Source of the DNA: Formosa algae
GTDB taxonomy: Bacteria; Bacteroidota; Bacteroidia; Flavobacteriales; Flavobacteriaceae
Direction: 5' to 3'
Length of the DNA: 64,000 bases
Assembly (NCBI RefSeq): GCF_001439665.1
Contig: NZ_LMAK01000015.1
Location: forward strand, 29,750 to 93,749
In this document: positions 25,767-36,400 of the stretch, piece by piece
How the letters are laid out: every line of letters starts with the position of its first letter
How positions within the stretch are numbered: the stretch's first letter is position 1
Program-made: the position numbers and the translations under genes
The notes under the pieces: generated by a model
The model's database searches: none
Seen by the model: only the letters and a program-made list of their open reading frames with translations
What the model was told of the DNA's origin: nothing

Positions 25767-28325
25767 ATGGCAGAAGGAGAAAAGCTTATTCCAATTAATA
25801 TCGAAGACGAAATGAAAACGGCTTACATTGATTATTCAATGTCAGTCATTGTGTCACGTGCGCTTCCCGATGTTAGAGATGGTTTAAAACCTGTACACAG
25901 ACGTGTTTTATATGGAATGTACGAACTGGGAGTTAGAGCAACTGGAGCGCATAAAAAGTCAGCAAGAATTGTTGGTGAAGTTTTAGGAAAGTATCACCCA
26001 CACGGAGATACATCGGTTTACGACGCTATGGTACGTATGGCTCAAGAATGGAGTTTACGTTATATGTTAGTAGACGGGCAAGGTAACTTTGGTTCTGTAG
26101 ATGGAGATAGTCCTGCAGCAATGCGTTATACAGAAGCGCGTATGCGCAAGATTTCTGAAGACATGTTGGCAGATATCGACAAGGAAACAGTAGACCATAA
26201 ATTAAACTTTGATGATACATTAAAAGAACCAACCGTGTTACCAACACGTGTTCCTGGTTTATTAATTAATGGAGCCTCTGGTATTGCTGTAGGTATGGCT
26301 ACTAATATGCCACCACACAATTTAACAGAAGTGGTTGAAGGTACTATTGCGTATATCGAAAATAAAGATATTACAATAGACGAATTAATTCAATATATAA
26401 AAGCTCCCGATTTTCCTACTGGAGGAACCATTTTTGGTTACGATGGTGTAAAAGAAGCTTTTCATACAGGGCGTGGTCGTGTTATAATGCGAGCCAAAGC
26501 TAATATTGAAGAAGTGCACGGACGCGAATGTATTATTGTTACAGAAATTCCGTATCAAGTAAATAAGGCTGAAATGATTAAAAAAACAGCCGATTTAGTG
26601 AACGATAAAAAATTAGACGGTATTTCTACGATAAGAGATGAGTCTGATAGAAATGGAATGCGTATTGTATATGTATTAAAACGTGATGCGATTCCTAATA
26701 TCGTTTTAAATAAATTATATAAGTTCACACAATTACAAACGTCTTTTAGTGTAAACAATATTGCACTGGTTAATGGACGTCCAGAATTGTTAAACTTAAA
26801 AGATTTAATTCATCATTTTGTTGAGCATAGACATGACGTTGTAGTAAGACGTACAACTTACGAATTACGTAAAGCAGAAGAGCGTGCTCACATATTAGAA
26901 GGATTAATTATTGCTTCTGATAATATTGATGAAGTGATTCAAATAATTCGTAGTTCATCTAATGCAGATGAAGCTCGTGAACGTTTAATAGAACGTTTTA
27001 AACTTTCTGAAATTCAGGCTAAAGCTATTGTCGAAATGCGTCTACGCCAGTTAACAGGATTAGAGCAAGACAAGTTACGTTCAGAATACGACGATATTAT
27101 GAAAACCATAGAGGATTTAAAAGATATCTTGGAAAAGAAAGAACGTCGAATGAATATCATTAAAGACGAACTTCAAGTTATTAAAGATAAATATGGTGAT
27201 GAGCGTCGTTCTATTATAGAATATGCAGGAGGTGATTTAAGTATTGAAGATATGATCCCGGATGAGCAAGTGGTAATTACTATTTCTCATGCAGGTTACA
27301 TTAAGCGTACTTCGCTTAATGAATATAAAACACAACATAGAGGTGGTGTTGGGCAAAAAGCTTCAACAACCCGAAATGAAGATTTCTTAGAGCATTTATT
27401 TGTGGGAACCAACCACCAGTACATGTTATTCTTTACACAAAAAGGAAAATGTTTCTGGATGCGTGTTTACGAAATTCCTGAAGGAAGTAAAACCTCTAAA
27501 GGTCGAGCTATTCAGAATTTAATAAACATTGAACAAGACGATAAAGTTATGGCATTTATTTGTACTCAAGACCTTAAGGACGAAGCGTATATTAATAGTC
27601 ATTACGTCATCATGGCGACTAAAAATGGTCAAGTTAAGAAAACATCTTTAGAGCAATATTCTCGTCCGCGAACTAATGGTATTAATGCCATCACAATTAA
27701 AGAAGACGATGTACTTTTAGAAGCTAAACTTACAACAGGAACAAGTCAAGTGATGTTAGCCTTACAGTCTGGTAAAGCCATTCGTTTCGAAGAAGCTAAG
27801 ACAAGACCAATGGGAAGAGGTGCATCTGGAGTACGCGGAATTACTTTAGCACATGAAGGTGATGAGGTTATTGGCATGATTACTGTAGAGAACCCACAAG
27901 AAGAATCTGTTTTAGTTGTTTCTGAAAACGGATATGGTAAACGTACTTATATTGACGATCCAGAAGATGGAGAACCAGTTTATAGAGTTACTAACCGTGG
28001 AGGAAAAGGTGTAAAAACGATTTCTATTACAGAAAAAACGGGTAAATTAGTATCCATTAAAACTGTTTCAGATTCAGACGATCTTATGATTATCAATAAA
28101 TCAGGTATCGCCATTAGAATTGCTGTTCAAGATTTAAGAGTAATGGGTCGTGCAACACAAGGTGTAAAACTTATAAATTTAAAAGGGAATGATTCTATAG
28201 CAGCAGTTGCGAAAGTAATGCATGAAGAAGAAACCTTAGTAGATATTGAAGCAGAAGAAGGTGTAGATACACCTACAGATGGTGATGATACTACAATTGA
28301 AAATGACAACATAGAAAACAATTAA
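25767..28325 (+). CDS. gyrA: DNA gyrase subunit A
   Basis: This is the breakage-reunion subunit that introduces negative supercoils with GyrB. The 852 residues start with [20 protein letters not shown]. The catalytic tyrosine is Tyr121 in [10 protein letters not shown], and the quinolone-determining segment reads HGDTSVYD with Thr82 and Asp86. The C-terminal beta-pinwheel (from about 510) has a GyrA-box-like QHRGGVG in place of the canonical QRRGGKG. The very C-terminus is acidic. The TPR gene follows 26 bp later. Start and length are normal for Flavobacteria. Confidence 0.97.
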   Translation: MAEGEKLIPINIEDEMKTAYIDYSMSVIVSRALPDVRDGLKPVHRRVLYGMYELGVRATGAHKKSARIVGEVLGKYHPHGDTSVYDAMVRMAQEWSLRYMLVDGQGNFGSVDGDSPAAMRYTEARMRKISEDMLADIDKETVDHKLNFDDTLKEPTVLPTRVPGLLINGASGIAVGMATNMPPHNLTEVVEGTIAYIENKDITIDELIQYIKAPDFPTGGTIFGYDGVKEAFHTGRGRVIMRAKANIEEVHGRECIIVTEIPYQVNKAEMIKKTADLVNDKKLDGISTIRDESDRNGMRIVYVLKRDAIPNIVLNKLYKFTQLQTSFSVNNIALVNGRPELLNLKDLIHHFVEHRHDVVVRRTTYELRKAEERAHILEGLIIASDNIDEVIQIIRSSSNADEARERLIERFKLSEIQAKAIVEMRLRQLTGLEQDKLRSEYDDIMKTIEDLKDILEKKERRMNIIKDELQVIKDKYGDERRSIIEYAGGDLSIEDMIPDEQVVITISHAGYIKRTSLNEYKTQHRGGVGQKASTTRNEDFLEHLFVGTNHQYMLFFTQKGKCFWMRVYEIPEGSKTSKGRAIQNLINIEQDDKVMAFICTQDLKDEAYINSHYVIMATKNGQVKKTSLEQYSRPRTNGINAITIKEDDVLLEAKLTTGTSQVMLALQSGKAIRFEEAKTRPMGRGASGVRGITLAHEGDEVIGMITVENPQEESVLVVSENGYGKRTYIDDPEDGEPVYRVTNRGGKGVKTISITEKTGKLVSIKTVSDSDDLMIINKSGIAIRIAVQDLRVMGRATQGVKLINLKGNDSIAAVAKVMHEEETLVDIEAEEGVDTPTDGDDTTIENDNIENN

Positions 28326-28351
28326 TTAACAATTAACATAATTTTATTACA

Positions 28352-29596
28352 ATGAAAAAACAGGTTATAGTTGCTTTGGCTTTATCCGTTAGTGCATTTT
28401 CTTTTGCACAAAAAAAAGAATTAAAGGCAGCGGAAAAGGCAATTAAAAGCAATAATTACGCAGAAGCAAAGGCATCTTTAAATCAAGTTACGCCAATGTT
28501 ATCTTCTATAGATGATAAATACAAGTCAAAGTATTATTATCTACAAGCAGAAGCTTTATATGCAAATGGTGCAGGTTCTGCAGCAGATGTTACTAAAGCG
28601 CTTGAAAACTTAGATCAGGTTGATGATTCTATGAAGAGTGAAGTAGCAGAGTTTAAAAACAACATGCAAAACACGTATTTAGTTAAAGCGAACGACAACT
28701 TCAAGGCTAAGAATTATACAGTAGCTAGTCAGCAGTTTGAGCAATTATACAACATTGTGCCTACAGATACTACGTATTTGTATTATGCAGCAGTAAGTTC
28801 TGTAAGTGATCAGGATTACGATACGGCTTTAAGACAGTACAAAACTTTAGATGAGTTAGGATACACAGGTATCGAAACGCAATATTATGCTACAAATGTG
28901 GCAACTGGAGAAGAAGAAGTTATGGCTCAAAGCCAAAGAGATTTATTTGTGAAAGCAAAATCTCATAACAATCCAGGTATGCGTAAAACAGATTCTAAAC
29001 AAGGTGAAATCACTAAGAACATCGCTTTAATTTTAGTATCTCAAGGAAAAACAGATGAAGCTTTAGCAGCAGCTAAAAAAGCAAGATTACAAGATCCTGA
29101 TAACTTAGATTTAATCTTAACTGAAGCTAATTTATATTTAGAATTAGAAGAAACAGATAAGTTTAAAGAATTAATGGAAGAGGCTGTTAAACAACAACCA
29201 GACAATCCAAACTTACACTACAACATTGGTGTTATTTCTTTAAAGAATCAAGACTTTGAAGGTGCAAGAACTGCATTCGAAAAAGCTCTAGAGATTAAGC
29301 CTGATTATGCAGATGCAGCTTTAAACGAGTCTACAACTTACATTGATGAAGGAAACTCTCTAATTGAAGAAATGAATAGCTTAGGTACAAGTAAAGCAGA
29401 TAATGCACGTTACGATGAGTTACGCGCTAAAAAGACTAGTTTATTTGACAAAGGAGCAGATGTTCTAGTTCAATATATTGCTAAAAACCCTAATCCAGTA
29501 CCAAATATTTACCAACAATTAATAAATATTTACAACGCTACTGGTGAAACTGATAAAGCTAAAGAAGTACAAGCAAAATTAGATGCTGCTAAATAA
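28352..29596 (+). CDS. Exported tetratricopeptide-repeat protein
   Basis: This 414-residue protein has a signal peptide (MKKQVIVALALSVSAFSFAQ) followed by helical TPR-like repeats across most of its length. The clearest units are at about 225-330 (NIALILVSQGKTDEALAAAK, NLHYNIGVISLKNQDFEGAR). TPR arrays are protein-interaction scaffolds; the partner is unknown and no enzyme domain is present. It lies 26 bp after gyrA and is followed by a strong terminator, so it may be transcribed with gyrA or from its own promoter. Confidence 0.85.
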   Translation: MKKQVIVALALSVSAFSFAQKKELKAAEKAIKSNNYAEAKASLNQVTPMLSSIDDKYKSKYYYLQAEALYANGAGSAADVTKALENLDQVDDSMKSEVAEFKNNMQNTYLVKANDNFKAKNYTVASQQFEQLYNIVPTDTTYLYYAAVSSVSDQDYDTALRQYKTLDELGYTGIETQYYATNVATGEEEVMAQSQRDLFVKAKSHNNPGMRKTDSKQGEITKNIALILVSQGKTDEALAAAKKARLQDPDNLDLILTEANLYLELEETDKFKELMEEAVKQQPDNPNLHYNIGVISLKNQDFEGARTAFEKALEIKPDYADAALNESTTYIDEGNSLIEEMNSLGTSKADNARYDELRAKKTSLFDKGADVLVQYIAKNPNPVPNIYQQLINIYNATGETDKAKEVQAKLDAAK

Positions 29597-29625
29597 TATT
29601 TAGTTCGTATATAAGTTAATGAAAT

Positions 29626-29656
29626 AGCCTGTGAATTTATATCACAGGCTTTTTTA
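29626..29656 (+). terminator. Intrinsic terminator of the gyrA-TPR unit
   Basis: The 9-bp stem AGCCTGTGA / TCACAGGCT has a 7-base loop and is followed by T6. Confidence 0.88.
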
Positions 29657-30487
29657 TGCTTTAACCTTACTTAATATAATAGAAGTTAACGTATAGTTTT
29701 AAAAGCTTTTAAAGCGTCTCTAGGCCTGATAAAACTAGATTTGTTTTACAACTTAATGTTATATAAACTCATTATACGCTTTTCTTTAAAGCTCTAAATG
29801 ATATATGTTTTCTACCAGTTAACTCATAAAGCTCACTGCATCAAAATATAATATAGTATATATTATTCCAATTAATATAAGTGCAAAATTGTAGTTCTCT
29901 ATTAAAATGAATCCACTTTTTTTAACCAAACCAAATGTTACAATTATCAGCTAAATAAACAAGTTATAAATAAGTTATATTTTAAGATTAAGTAGACCAG
30001 TTGAGGTTCGTTAATTTAGTATGTAAAATTAAATACAGTTAACAAAAGTTTGTCTACCGCTCGAGTAGGAGAGTAGCTTGTGTTTTAAGTAATCAATTAG
30101 TTTGGTAATTAAGAGTGTTTGATAGTCTGTTAAAAATGTCTAGTTAGTGTATGTTATGTCATAATTATGCCTGTTTAGGTTGGCTAAGAATCACTTTTAT
30201 TTCTCTTACTTAATATTATAATGAGCAATCAATCTAGTTACTGGTGATGCTCTAAATGATAATACACTGAGCTTATGTATGTCAAGTTAGACTTAGCATT
30301 AACTTCGATTATAATTCATTTTAATCAGAGAAATTAAGTGTGTTACATTGCGGTTAAATATTTCACTAGTATGATTACAATTGATAGTTTTTGATGACAT
30401 ACATTAATCATTTAAAAGCACTAATAGCTTTATTGTGGATGGTGTAGGGGAGTCAAGTTACTTTATACTTGTCAACTATCATAAATA

Positions 30488-30516
30488 AAAAAAGCCGCTT
30501 AATAGCGGCTTTTTTT
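30488..30516 (-). terminator. Intrinsic terminator of the T9SS adhesin operon
   Basis: The stem AGCCGCT-taat-AGCGGCT is flanked by A7 and T7. It lies 22 bp beyond the OmpA-like gene stop on the minus strand and is symmetrical enough to work on either strand. Confidence 0.85.
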
Positions 30517-30537
30517 ATTGTTGTGATTGAGTAATAA

Positions 30538-32451
30538 TTATTGCTTATTTTCTAAGATAATAAACTTAGATCGTCTGTTATCTTGGTGTTGTTCTTTAGT
30601 ACACTTAACTCCGTTAGCACAATCATTAACCAGTTGTGTTTCTCCGTATCCAATTGCACTTTCAATTCTACTTGGATCAATTTCTCTAGATAAGATATAA
30701 TCTCTTGTAGATTTAGCACGCTTATCAGATAAAGTTAAGTTATAATTATCTGGACCACGACTATCTGTATGCGATTCAATTTTAATTTTCATGTTTGGAT
30801 GCTCTCTCATTACACCTACAATGTTTTCTAACTCGTAAGCTGCATCTGTTCTAATATCCCATTTATCGAAGTCGAAGTAAATAGGGTTAATCACAATTTC
30901 ATCTTCAATAATAAGTGGTATTAAGTTAAGATCTATAGTCACTTCGTTTCCATTAATTAAAGATGTGCTCACCTCTCTTAAGTCGTCTTTATAATCTGCT
31001 TTACTACCTAAAATATTATAGGTGTTATTACAGCTTACTTTGAAAGAGTAAAAACCATCTTCTCCTGTCATTACCTCTTTAACGACTTTACCAGTTTCGT
31101 CTATTAATTGAACACTAGCAAAAGCCAAAGGTAATACCGTTCTACTATCTCTTACAGTACCTGTGATCATTTGAGCACAAATCTCGAAAGAATAAATATC
31201 ATCACTTCCTTTACCACCTTCACGGTTAGAAGAGAAATATCCTCTACCATTTCCAGTATTGATGTTATAAGCAAAATCATCTAAGCCACTATTAAAAGGT
31301 GCTCCAATGTTTTCTACACTCGTTCCACCTTTTAAAACATCAGATTTAAAGATATCTAATAATCCTAGGTTTAAATAACTATCTGAAGAGAAGTATAAGT
31401 TGTTATCTTGATCTACAAACGGGAACATTTCTTTTCCAGCTGTATTTACTGCTGCACCTAAATTTACTGGGAAACCATAATTATCGTCTCCTAAAATTGC
31501 AACTTTCCAAATATCAGATTGTCCATATCCTCCTTCTCTATCTGAAGTAAAGTATAGTGTTTTATTATCTGGACTTAAAGCAGGATGACCTGTAGAGAAT
31601 ACTTTATCGTTAAAATTTAATTCTTGAACATCTTGCCAAGTTGTATCTACTAATGTTGCTTTGTAAATTTTTAAGTGAGATGTTCCTTCTCGATCTGCTT
31701 TTAATTTTCTGTTTTTACTAACGTTATCTCTTGTAAAATACATAGTCTTACCATCGTTTGTAATGGCAACACTTGCTTCGTGATATTTAGTATTGATTTG
31801 ATCACTCTTAACATAATTAGGGTATGTATAATTTAAAGCATCTTCTCCATCTGCACCTTCAGAAATATCAGATTGGTATATGTCTAAAAATGGCTGATCA
31901 TTCCAAGCATATAATTCATCTTTAGTTTTCTTAGAAGTAGAGGCGAAGTATAAAGTTCCGTCGTATTCAAAAGCACCAAAATCAGAATTTATAGTATTAA
32001 TAGGTAGGTTAATTATATCTACATAAATACCTTCTGTACTTTTTAGTTTTTCATAAAGAGCAACATTTGTAAAATCTGTTCCATCTATACGATCTTCATC
32101 TTTTTGTGCTTCATTAAATTTTTCTAAATACACAACAGCGTCATCATACTGACCTAAACTACGTAATGATTGTGCATATTTATAATAATAAATAGGATCT
32201 ACATCATCGTGTTTTTCAATAGCCATTGCATACCAAGTTGCAGCTTTTTCAGAATCTGAGTTGTTGTAAAAACAATCTCCTAAACGTGTTAATACATGTG
32301 CACTACTGTCTCCTTTTTTAACAGCCTCTTGGTATAAATCACTTGCTTTAACATAAGCGTAATTTTTAAAGAATTTGTCGGCTACCTTTTTTTGAGCAAA
32401 GATAAAAGTACTTGATAGTGCTAGTATGGTGAATATTAATTTTGTCTTCAT
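30538..32451 (-). CDS. OmpA-family protein with TPR and PD40 beta-propeller (T9SS/gliding accessory)
   Basis: This 637-residue protein has a signal peptide (MKTKLIFTILALSSTFIFAQ) and helical repeats at about 25-120. Propeller blades with the PD40 pattern follow (AITNDGKTMYFTRDN, ALSPDNKTLYFTSDREGGYGQSDIW, YFSSNREGGKGSDDIYSF). After these come a carboxypeptidase-regulatory-like domain at about 430-510 and a C-terminal OmpA peptidoglycan-binding domain (IESHTDSRGPDNYNLTLS split across about 560-575, DNRRSKFII). Proteins of this design sit beside T9SS substrates, like the SprB-SprF neighbours of Flavobacterium johnsoniae. It is the last gene of a three-gene operon, 11 bp after the SprF-like gene. 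Confidence 0.87.
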   Translation of the reverse strand: MKTKLIFTILALSSTFIFAQKKVADKFFKNYAYVKASDLYQEAVKKGDSSAHVLTRLGDCFYNNSDSEKAATWYAMAIEKHDDVDPIYYYKYAQSLRSLGQYDDAVVYLEKFNEAQKDEDRIDGTDFTNVALYEKLKSTEGIYVDIINLPINTINSDFGAFEYDGTLYFASTSKKTKDELYAWNDQPFLDIYQSDISEGADGEDALNYTYPNYVKSDQINTKYHEASVAITNDGKTMYFTRDNVSKNRKLKADREGTSHLKIYKATLVDTTWQDVQELNFNDKVFSTGHPALSPDNKTLYFTSDREGGYGQSDIWKVAILGDDNYGFPVNLGAAVNTAGKEMFPFVDQDNNLYFSSDSYLNLGLLDIFKSDVLKGGTSVENIGAPFNSGLDDFAYNINTGNGRGYFSSNREGGKGSDDIYSFEICAQMITGTVRDSRTVLPLAFASVQLIDETGKVVKEVMTGEDGFYSFKVSCNNTYNILGSKADYKDDLREVSTSLINGNEVTIDLNLIPLIIEDEIVINPIYFDFDKWDIRTDAAYELENIVGVMREHPNMKIKIESHTDSRGPDNYNLTLSDKRAKSTRDYILSREIDPSRIESAIGYGETQLVNDCANGVKCTKEQHQDNRRSKFIILENKQ

Positions 32452-32462
32452 AGTGGTAGTCT

Positions 32463-33428
32463 TTAGAAATATCTTGGGGATTTAATACGTCTTTCTTTAA
32501 ATAATTCGAACATTAAAATGATCTCGTGAGTTCCGCTTTGGTAATATTTAATTTCAGAATTTATAGGTGATTCATAAGTATAACCAATTCTTAGTTGTTT
32601 AGATACTTGGAAATCAATTAAACCTGCAATTGCATTAGTACCACCAAATGAGTAATCTGAAACTCCGTTTGATTGATTACCATCTACACCTGAGTTATGT
32701 CTGAAACCAGCTCCAATCCACATTTTGTCGTAGAATAAGAAGTTTGCTGTAACATCGTATGATATAGGTGCACCATTGGTTGCTTTTAATAAGAATGATG
32801 GTTTAAACTTTGTATAACTTCCAATGTCCCAAACATACCCTCCAGTGAAGTAATAACTTACTCGCTCTAGAGCTTCATATTCGTTAGTGTTATAATCTGT
32901 GTTTAAAATTCTAGGAGCGGATAAACCTAAATACCACCTTTCTGAATGCCAGTAAACACCTGCTCCTACGTTTGGAGCCCAACGATCTTCAATACCATAA
33001 ATAATCGGATCGTCTGGGTTGTTTAATCTGAAGTCCTGGTCTAAACTATACTGAGTAAACCCAGCATTAATACCAAAAGCTAATTTAGATTTTTCACCCG
33101 TATTAATTGTGTATGAAAAACTTCCATATAAATAATTGAAGTTTTCTGCTCCAAGTTCATCATGTATAAATGAACCACCAATTCCTATCTTTTCGTTTTC
33201 TAAAGGCGAATGCACAGAAAGAGTTTGTGTTGTAGGAGCACCATCAATACCTACCCATTGGCTTCTATGAAGGCCAACAACGCTTAAGGTCTCTCTACTT
33301 CCTGTATACGCAGGGTTAATAGATATGGTGTTATACATGTATTGAGTAAACTGTGGCAGTTGTTGTGCCATTCCAACCGTGCAACTCAATAATGCTAAAG
33401 CTACTATGTGATGCTTTAAAATTTTCAT
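32463..33428 (-). CDS. PorP/SprF-family T9SS membrane protein
   Basis: This 321-residue outer-membrane protein has a signal peptide ending around TVGMAQQ. The family motif at the mature N-terminus reads LPQFTQYMYNTISINPAYTGSR, here split as QFTQYMYNTISINPAY plus TGSRETLSVVGLHR. Regular amphipathic strands follow through to the C-terminus (LRIGYTYESPIN, HEIILMFELF). SprF-like proteins are needed for secretion or surface anchoring of their neighbouring T9SS type-B substrate, which fits the giant adhesin gene 10 bp upstream. Confidence 0.9.
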   Translation of the reverse strand: MKILKHHIVALALLSCTVGMAQQLPQFTQYMYNTISINPAYTGSRETLSVVGLHRSQWVGIDGAPTTQTLSVHSPLENEKIGIGGSFIHDELGAENFNYLYGSFSYTINTGEKSKLAFGINAGFTQYSLDQDFRLNNPDDPIIYGIEDRWAPNVGAGVYWHSERWYLGLSAPRILNTDYNTNEYEALERVSYYFTGGYVWDIGSYTKFKPSFLLKATNGAPISYDVTANFLFYDKMWIGAGFRHNSGVDGNQSNGVSDYSFGGTNAIAGLIDFQVSKQLRIGYTYESPINSEIKYYQSGTHEIILMFELFKERRIKSPRYF

Positions 33429-33438
33429 AGGTTATTTT

Positions 33439-36400
33439 TTATTTGGTTCCTAAGTAAATTGAACCTGTTAGTGGTTTCAATCCGCTATTTTTTAATGTTA
33501 CAATATAATAGTATGTTCCTGTTGGCAAGTTATTAGCATTACCAAAAGCGCCTTTATCGTTTTTACCATTCCAGTTGTTTTGATAATCTTGAGCTTTATA
33601 AACTAATGCTCCCCATCTGTTGTAAATTTCAACGTCTATTACAAATCCACATCTATCAAGACCTGTTATTGTAAAGTATTCGTTCCACTGGTCACCGTTA
33701 GGTGTTACTGTTGTAGAAACAATAGGATCACAAGTTGGCTCAACACAATCTTCATTAACTGTTATTGTAACTGTAGTTTGGTTTTGACAACCATCTGCTT
33801 CAGTAAATGTGAACTCATAACTTGCTCCAACTTCAGAATCAATAGGATCGTAAGTACTTCCATTTATAGTTGTATCTCCAGATGTTACAACCCATGTACC
33901 ATCGATACTAGAATCTACTAAATAACTATCTAAATCTACAGCACCACCTTCAGTACATCTGTCGTCTGTTACTAGTACAACATCTTGTTGTACGTTAACC
34001 GTTATTGTTTGTGTAAATACAGCAGCGTTACCACATGTATCTGTTACGGTCCAATCTCTAATGATTAAGTAGTTTTCGAAAGCAGCACCAGTTGCAGTAC
34101 TTACTTCTGTATACTCAACATCTAAAGTAGAAGCACAATTGTCTGTGAAATCTAATTCTGGTTGTGTAGGTATATCTGAACAAAAGATTTCAACTTCTGT
34201 ATCTAAGTCACTAACTAGAGTAGGAGCAATAGTATCTTCTACTGTAATAATTTGAGTTGTTGTTGAAGTATTACCACATGAATCTGTAAACGACCATGTT
34301 CTAGTAATAATACTACTACAAGAATCGATATCTGTTACAGTATCTACACCTGTAGATGTAATAGCTTCTCCACAGTTGTCTGTAGCAGTTAAGTCGCTAG
34401 TTACAGGTACATCATCTATACACTGTACTGTAAGATCTGCTGGAGCAGCAGGAGCAGTTGGAGCCACATCATCAATTACTGTTATAGTTTGAGTAACTTC
34501 AGTTTCGTTTCCACTCTCATCTGTAAACATCCAAGTACGTGTAATTGTTACGTTACAAGCATCTGCATCTTCAATTGTTTCAGTTCCTTCAGAAGTTAAT
34601 TCTCCAGAACAGTTGTCTATTGCAGTTAATGCTGATAATGTAGGAACGTCATCGATACATGCATAAGTTACATCTTCTGGCATTGGGTCTACTACAGGAG
34701 CAGTTACATCTTTTACTGTTATAGTTTGAGACACTTCAGTTGTATTACCACAATTATCAGTAAATGACCAAGTACGTGTGATAATTGTATTAAGAGGGTC
34801 TGTAGTATTAATGGTTTCAGTTCCTTCAGAAGTTAATTCTCCAGCACAATTATCTATTGCTATTAAAGCTTCTAATGCGGGAATATCTCCATCACATTCT
34901 ATATTTAAATCTGTTGGAGGCGTTGTTACTACAGGAGCAGTTTCGTCTTTCACAGTTATAGTTTGATTAACTTCAGTAGTATTACCGCTGTTATCCATAA
35001 AGATCCAAGTACGAGTAATTATCACATTACAAGCATCTGCATCATTAATAACTTCAGTACCGTTTGATGTTATAGTTCCAACACAGTTATCGGTAGCTGT
35101 TAATGTTTCCATTGCTGGAACATCACTTAAACATTCAAGAGCTAAATCTGTAGGTATCGTTGAATCTAATACAGGTGCAGTTGCATCATTAACAGTAATA
35201 GTTTGTGACACTTCAGTTGTGTTACCACAAGCATCTTCGAACGTCCAAGTACGAGTGATAATTATATTAGTTGGATCTGTATTATCTTCAGTATCTATTC
35301 CAGTTACTGTAATATCTCCAGCACATTCATCTGTTGCTGTAAGAGAAATCATAGTAGGAATATCATCATAACATTCTACAGTTACATCTGCAGGAACTTC
35401 TGTAGTTAATACAGGAGCAGTTTCATCTATTATAGCAATAGTAGCTGTAGTCTGAGTAGCATTTCCACAATAGTCTACAGCAGTAAATGTTACTGTTACT
35501 GCATTATCTATTCCACAAGCATCAGCACTTAATGATGAAGCATCAAAGTCGTTACTCCAAGTAATAGTATCTGAACAATAATCGAAAGCTGTCGCACCTC
35601 CATTAGTATTTAACCAATCTTGTACTGTGTCAGTATCTGAAAAACATGCAAGGATTAAATCTTGAGGTTCTGTTTCTATTGTTGGTCCTGTTTCATCGTT
35701 AATAGTATAAGTTGCTGTTGTAGAGGTTGAGTTTCCACAAGCATCTGTAGCAGTAAATATGACTTCTACAGGAGCTTCACAGCTAATAATGCTAGGATCA
35801 TAGTTATTTGTCCAAGTAATATCAGAACAATTATCTTGAGCTAATGCATATCCGTTAAGACTTACCCAAGCTTCGATAGTTGCATTTCTTTGCTCTCCAC
35901 TACAATTGTAAACAATGTCTGTGGCTTCTTCAATTAAAGTCGGAGCAGTTTCGTCTATAACATTTATTGTTTGACTACCTGTACTTACATTTCCACAAGC
36001 ATCTTCGAACGTCCAAGTACGTGTAATTATAACATTACATGGATCTGTGTTGTCTGTTACATCTACAGGTGTTGCGATAACTTCTGCACCACAATTGTCT
36101 TGTGCTGTTAGGTCTATCATAACAGGTAACTCGTCTGAACATTCTATTGTTATATCAGCTGGGATAGTTGGAACAATAGGAGCTTGAGTATCTGCTACAG
36201 TTATTGTTTGTGATACTTCTGTAGAGTTACCACTATTATCTGTAAACACCCAGTTACGTGTAATAATTACATTACAAGCATCTGCATCGTTAATGGTTTC
36301 AGTTCCGTTAGAAGTAATGACTCCAACACAATCATCAGTTGCTGTTAATGCTTCCATTGTTGGAACATCATCAATACATTCTAATGTTAAGTCAGCAGGA

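Larger units (their letters stand above)
29597..30537. other. Gene-free region between convergent operons
   Basis: About 940 bp lie between the TPR gene (+) and the OmpA-like gene (-). Apart from a terminator at each end, every frame on both strands is broken by frequent stops, and no tRNA-like or strong structured RNA was seen. Two short direct repeats occur inside: GCTCTAAATGATA at 29791 and 30249, and CTTACTTAATAT at 29666 and 30205. Its function is unknown; it could be decayed sequence or hide a small RNA. Confidence 0.5.

Noticed and set aside
26001..26024. Thr82 in GyrA as a quinolone-resistance mutation
   Set aside because: Thr at this position is, as far as I recall, normal in wild-type flavobacteria; Asp86 is intact.
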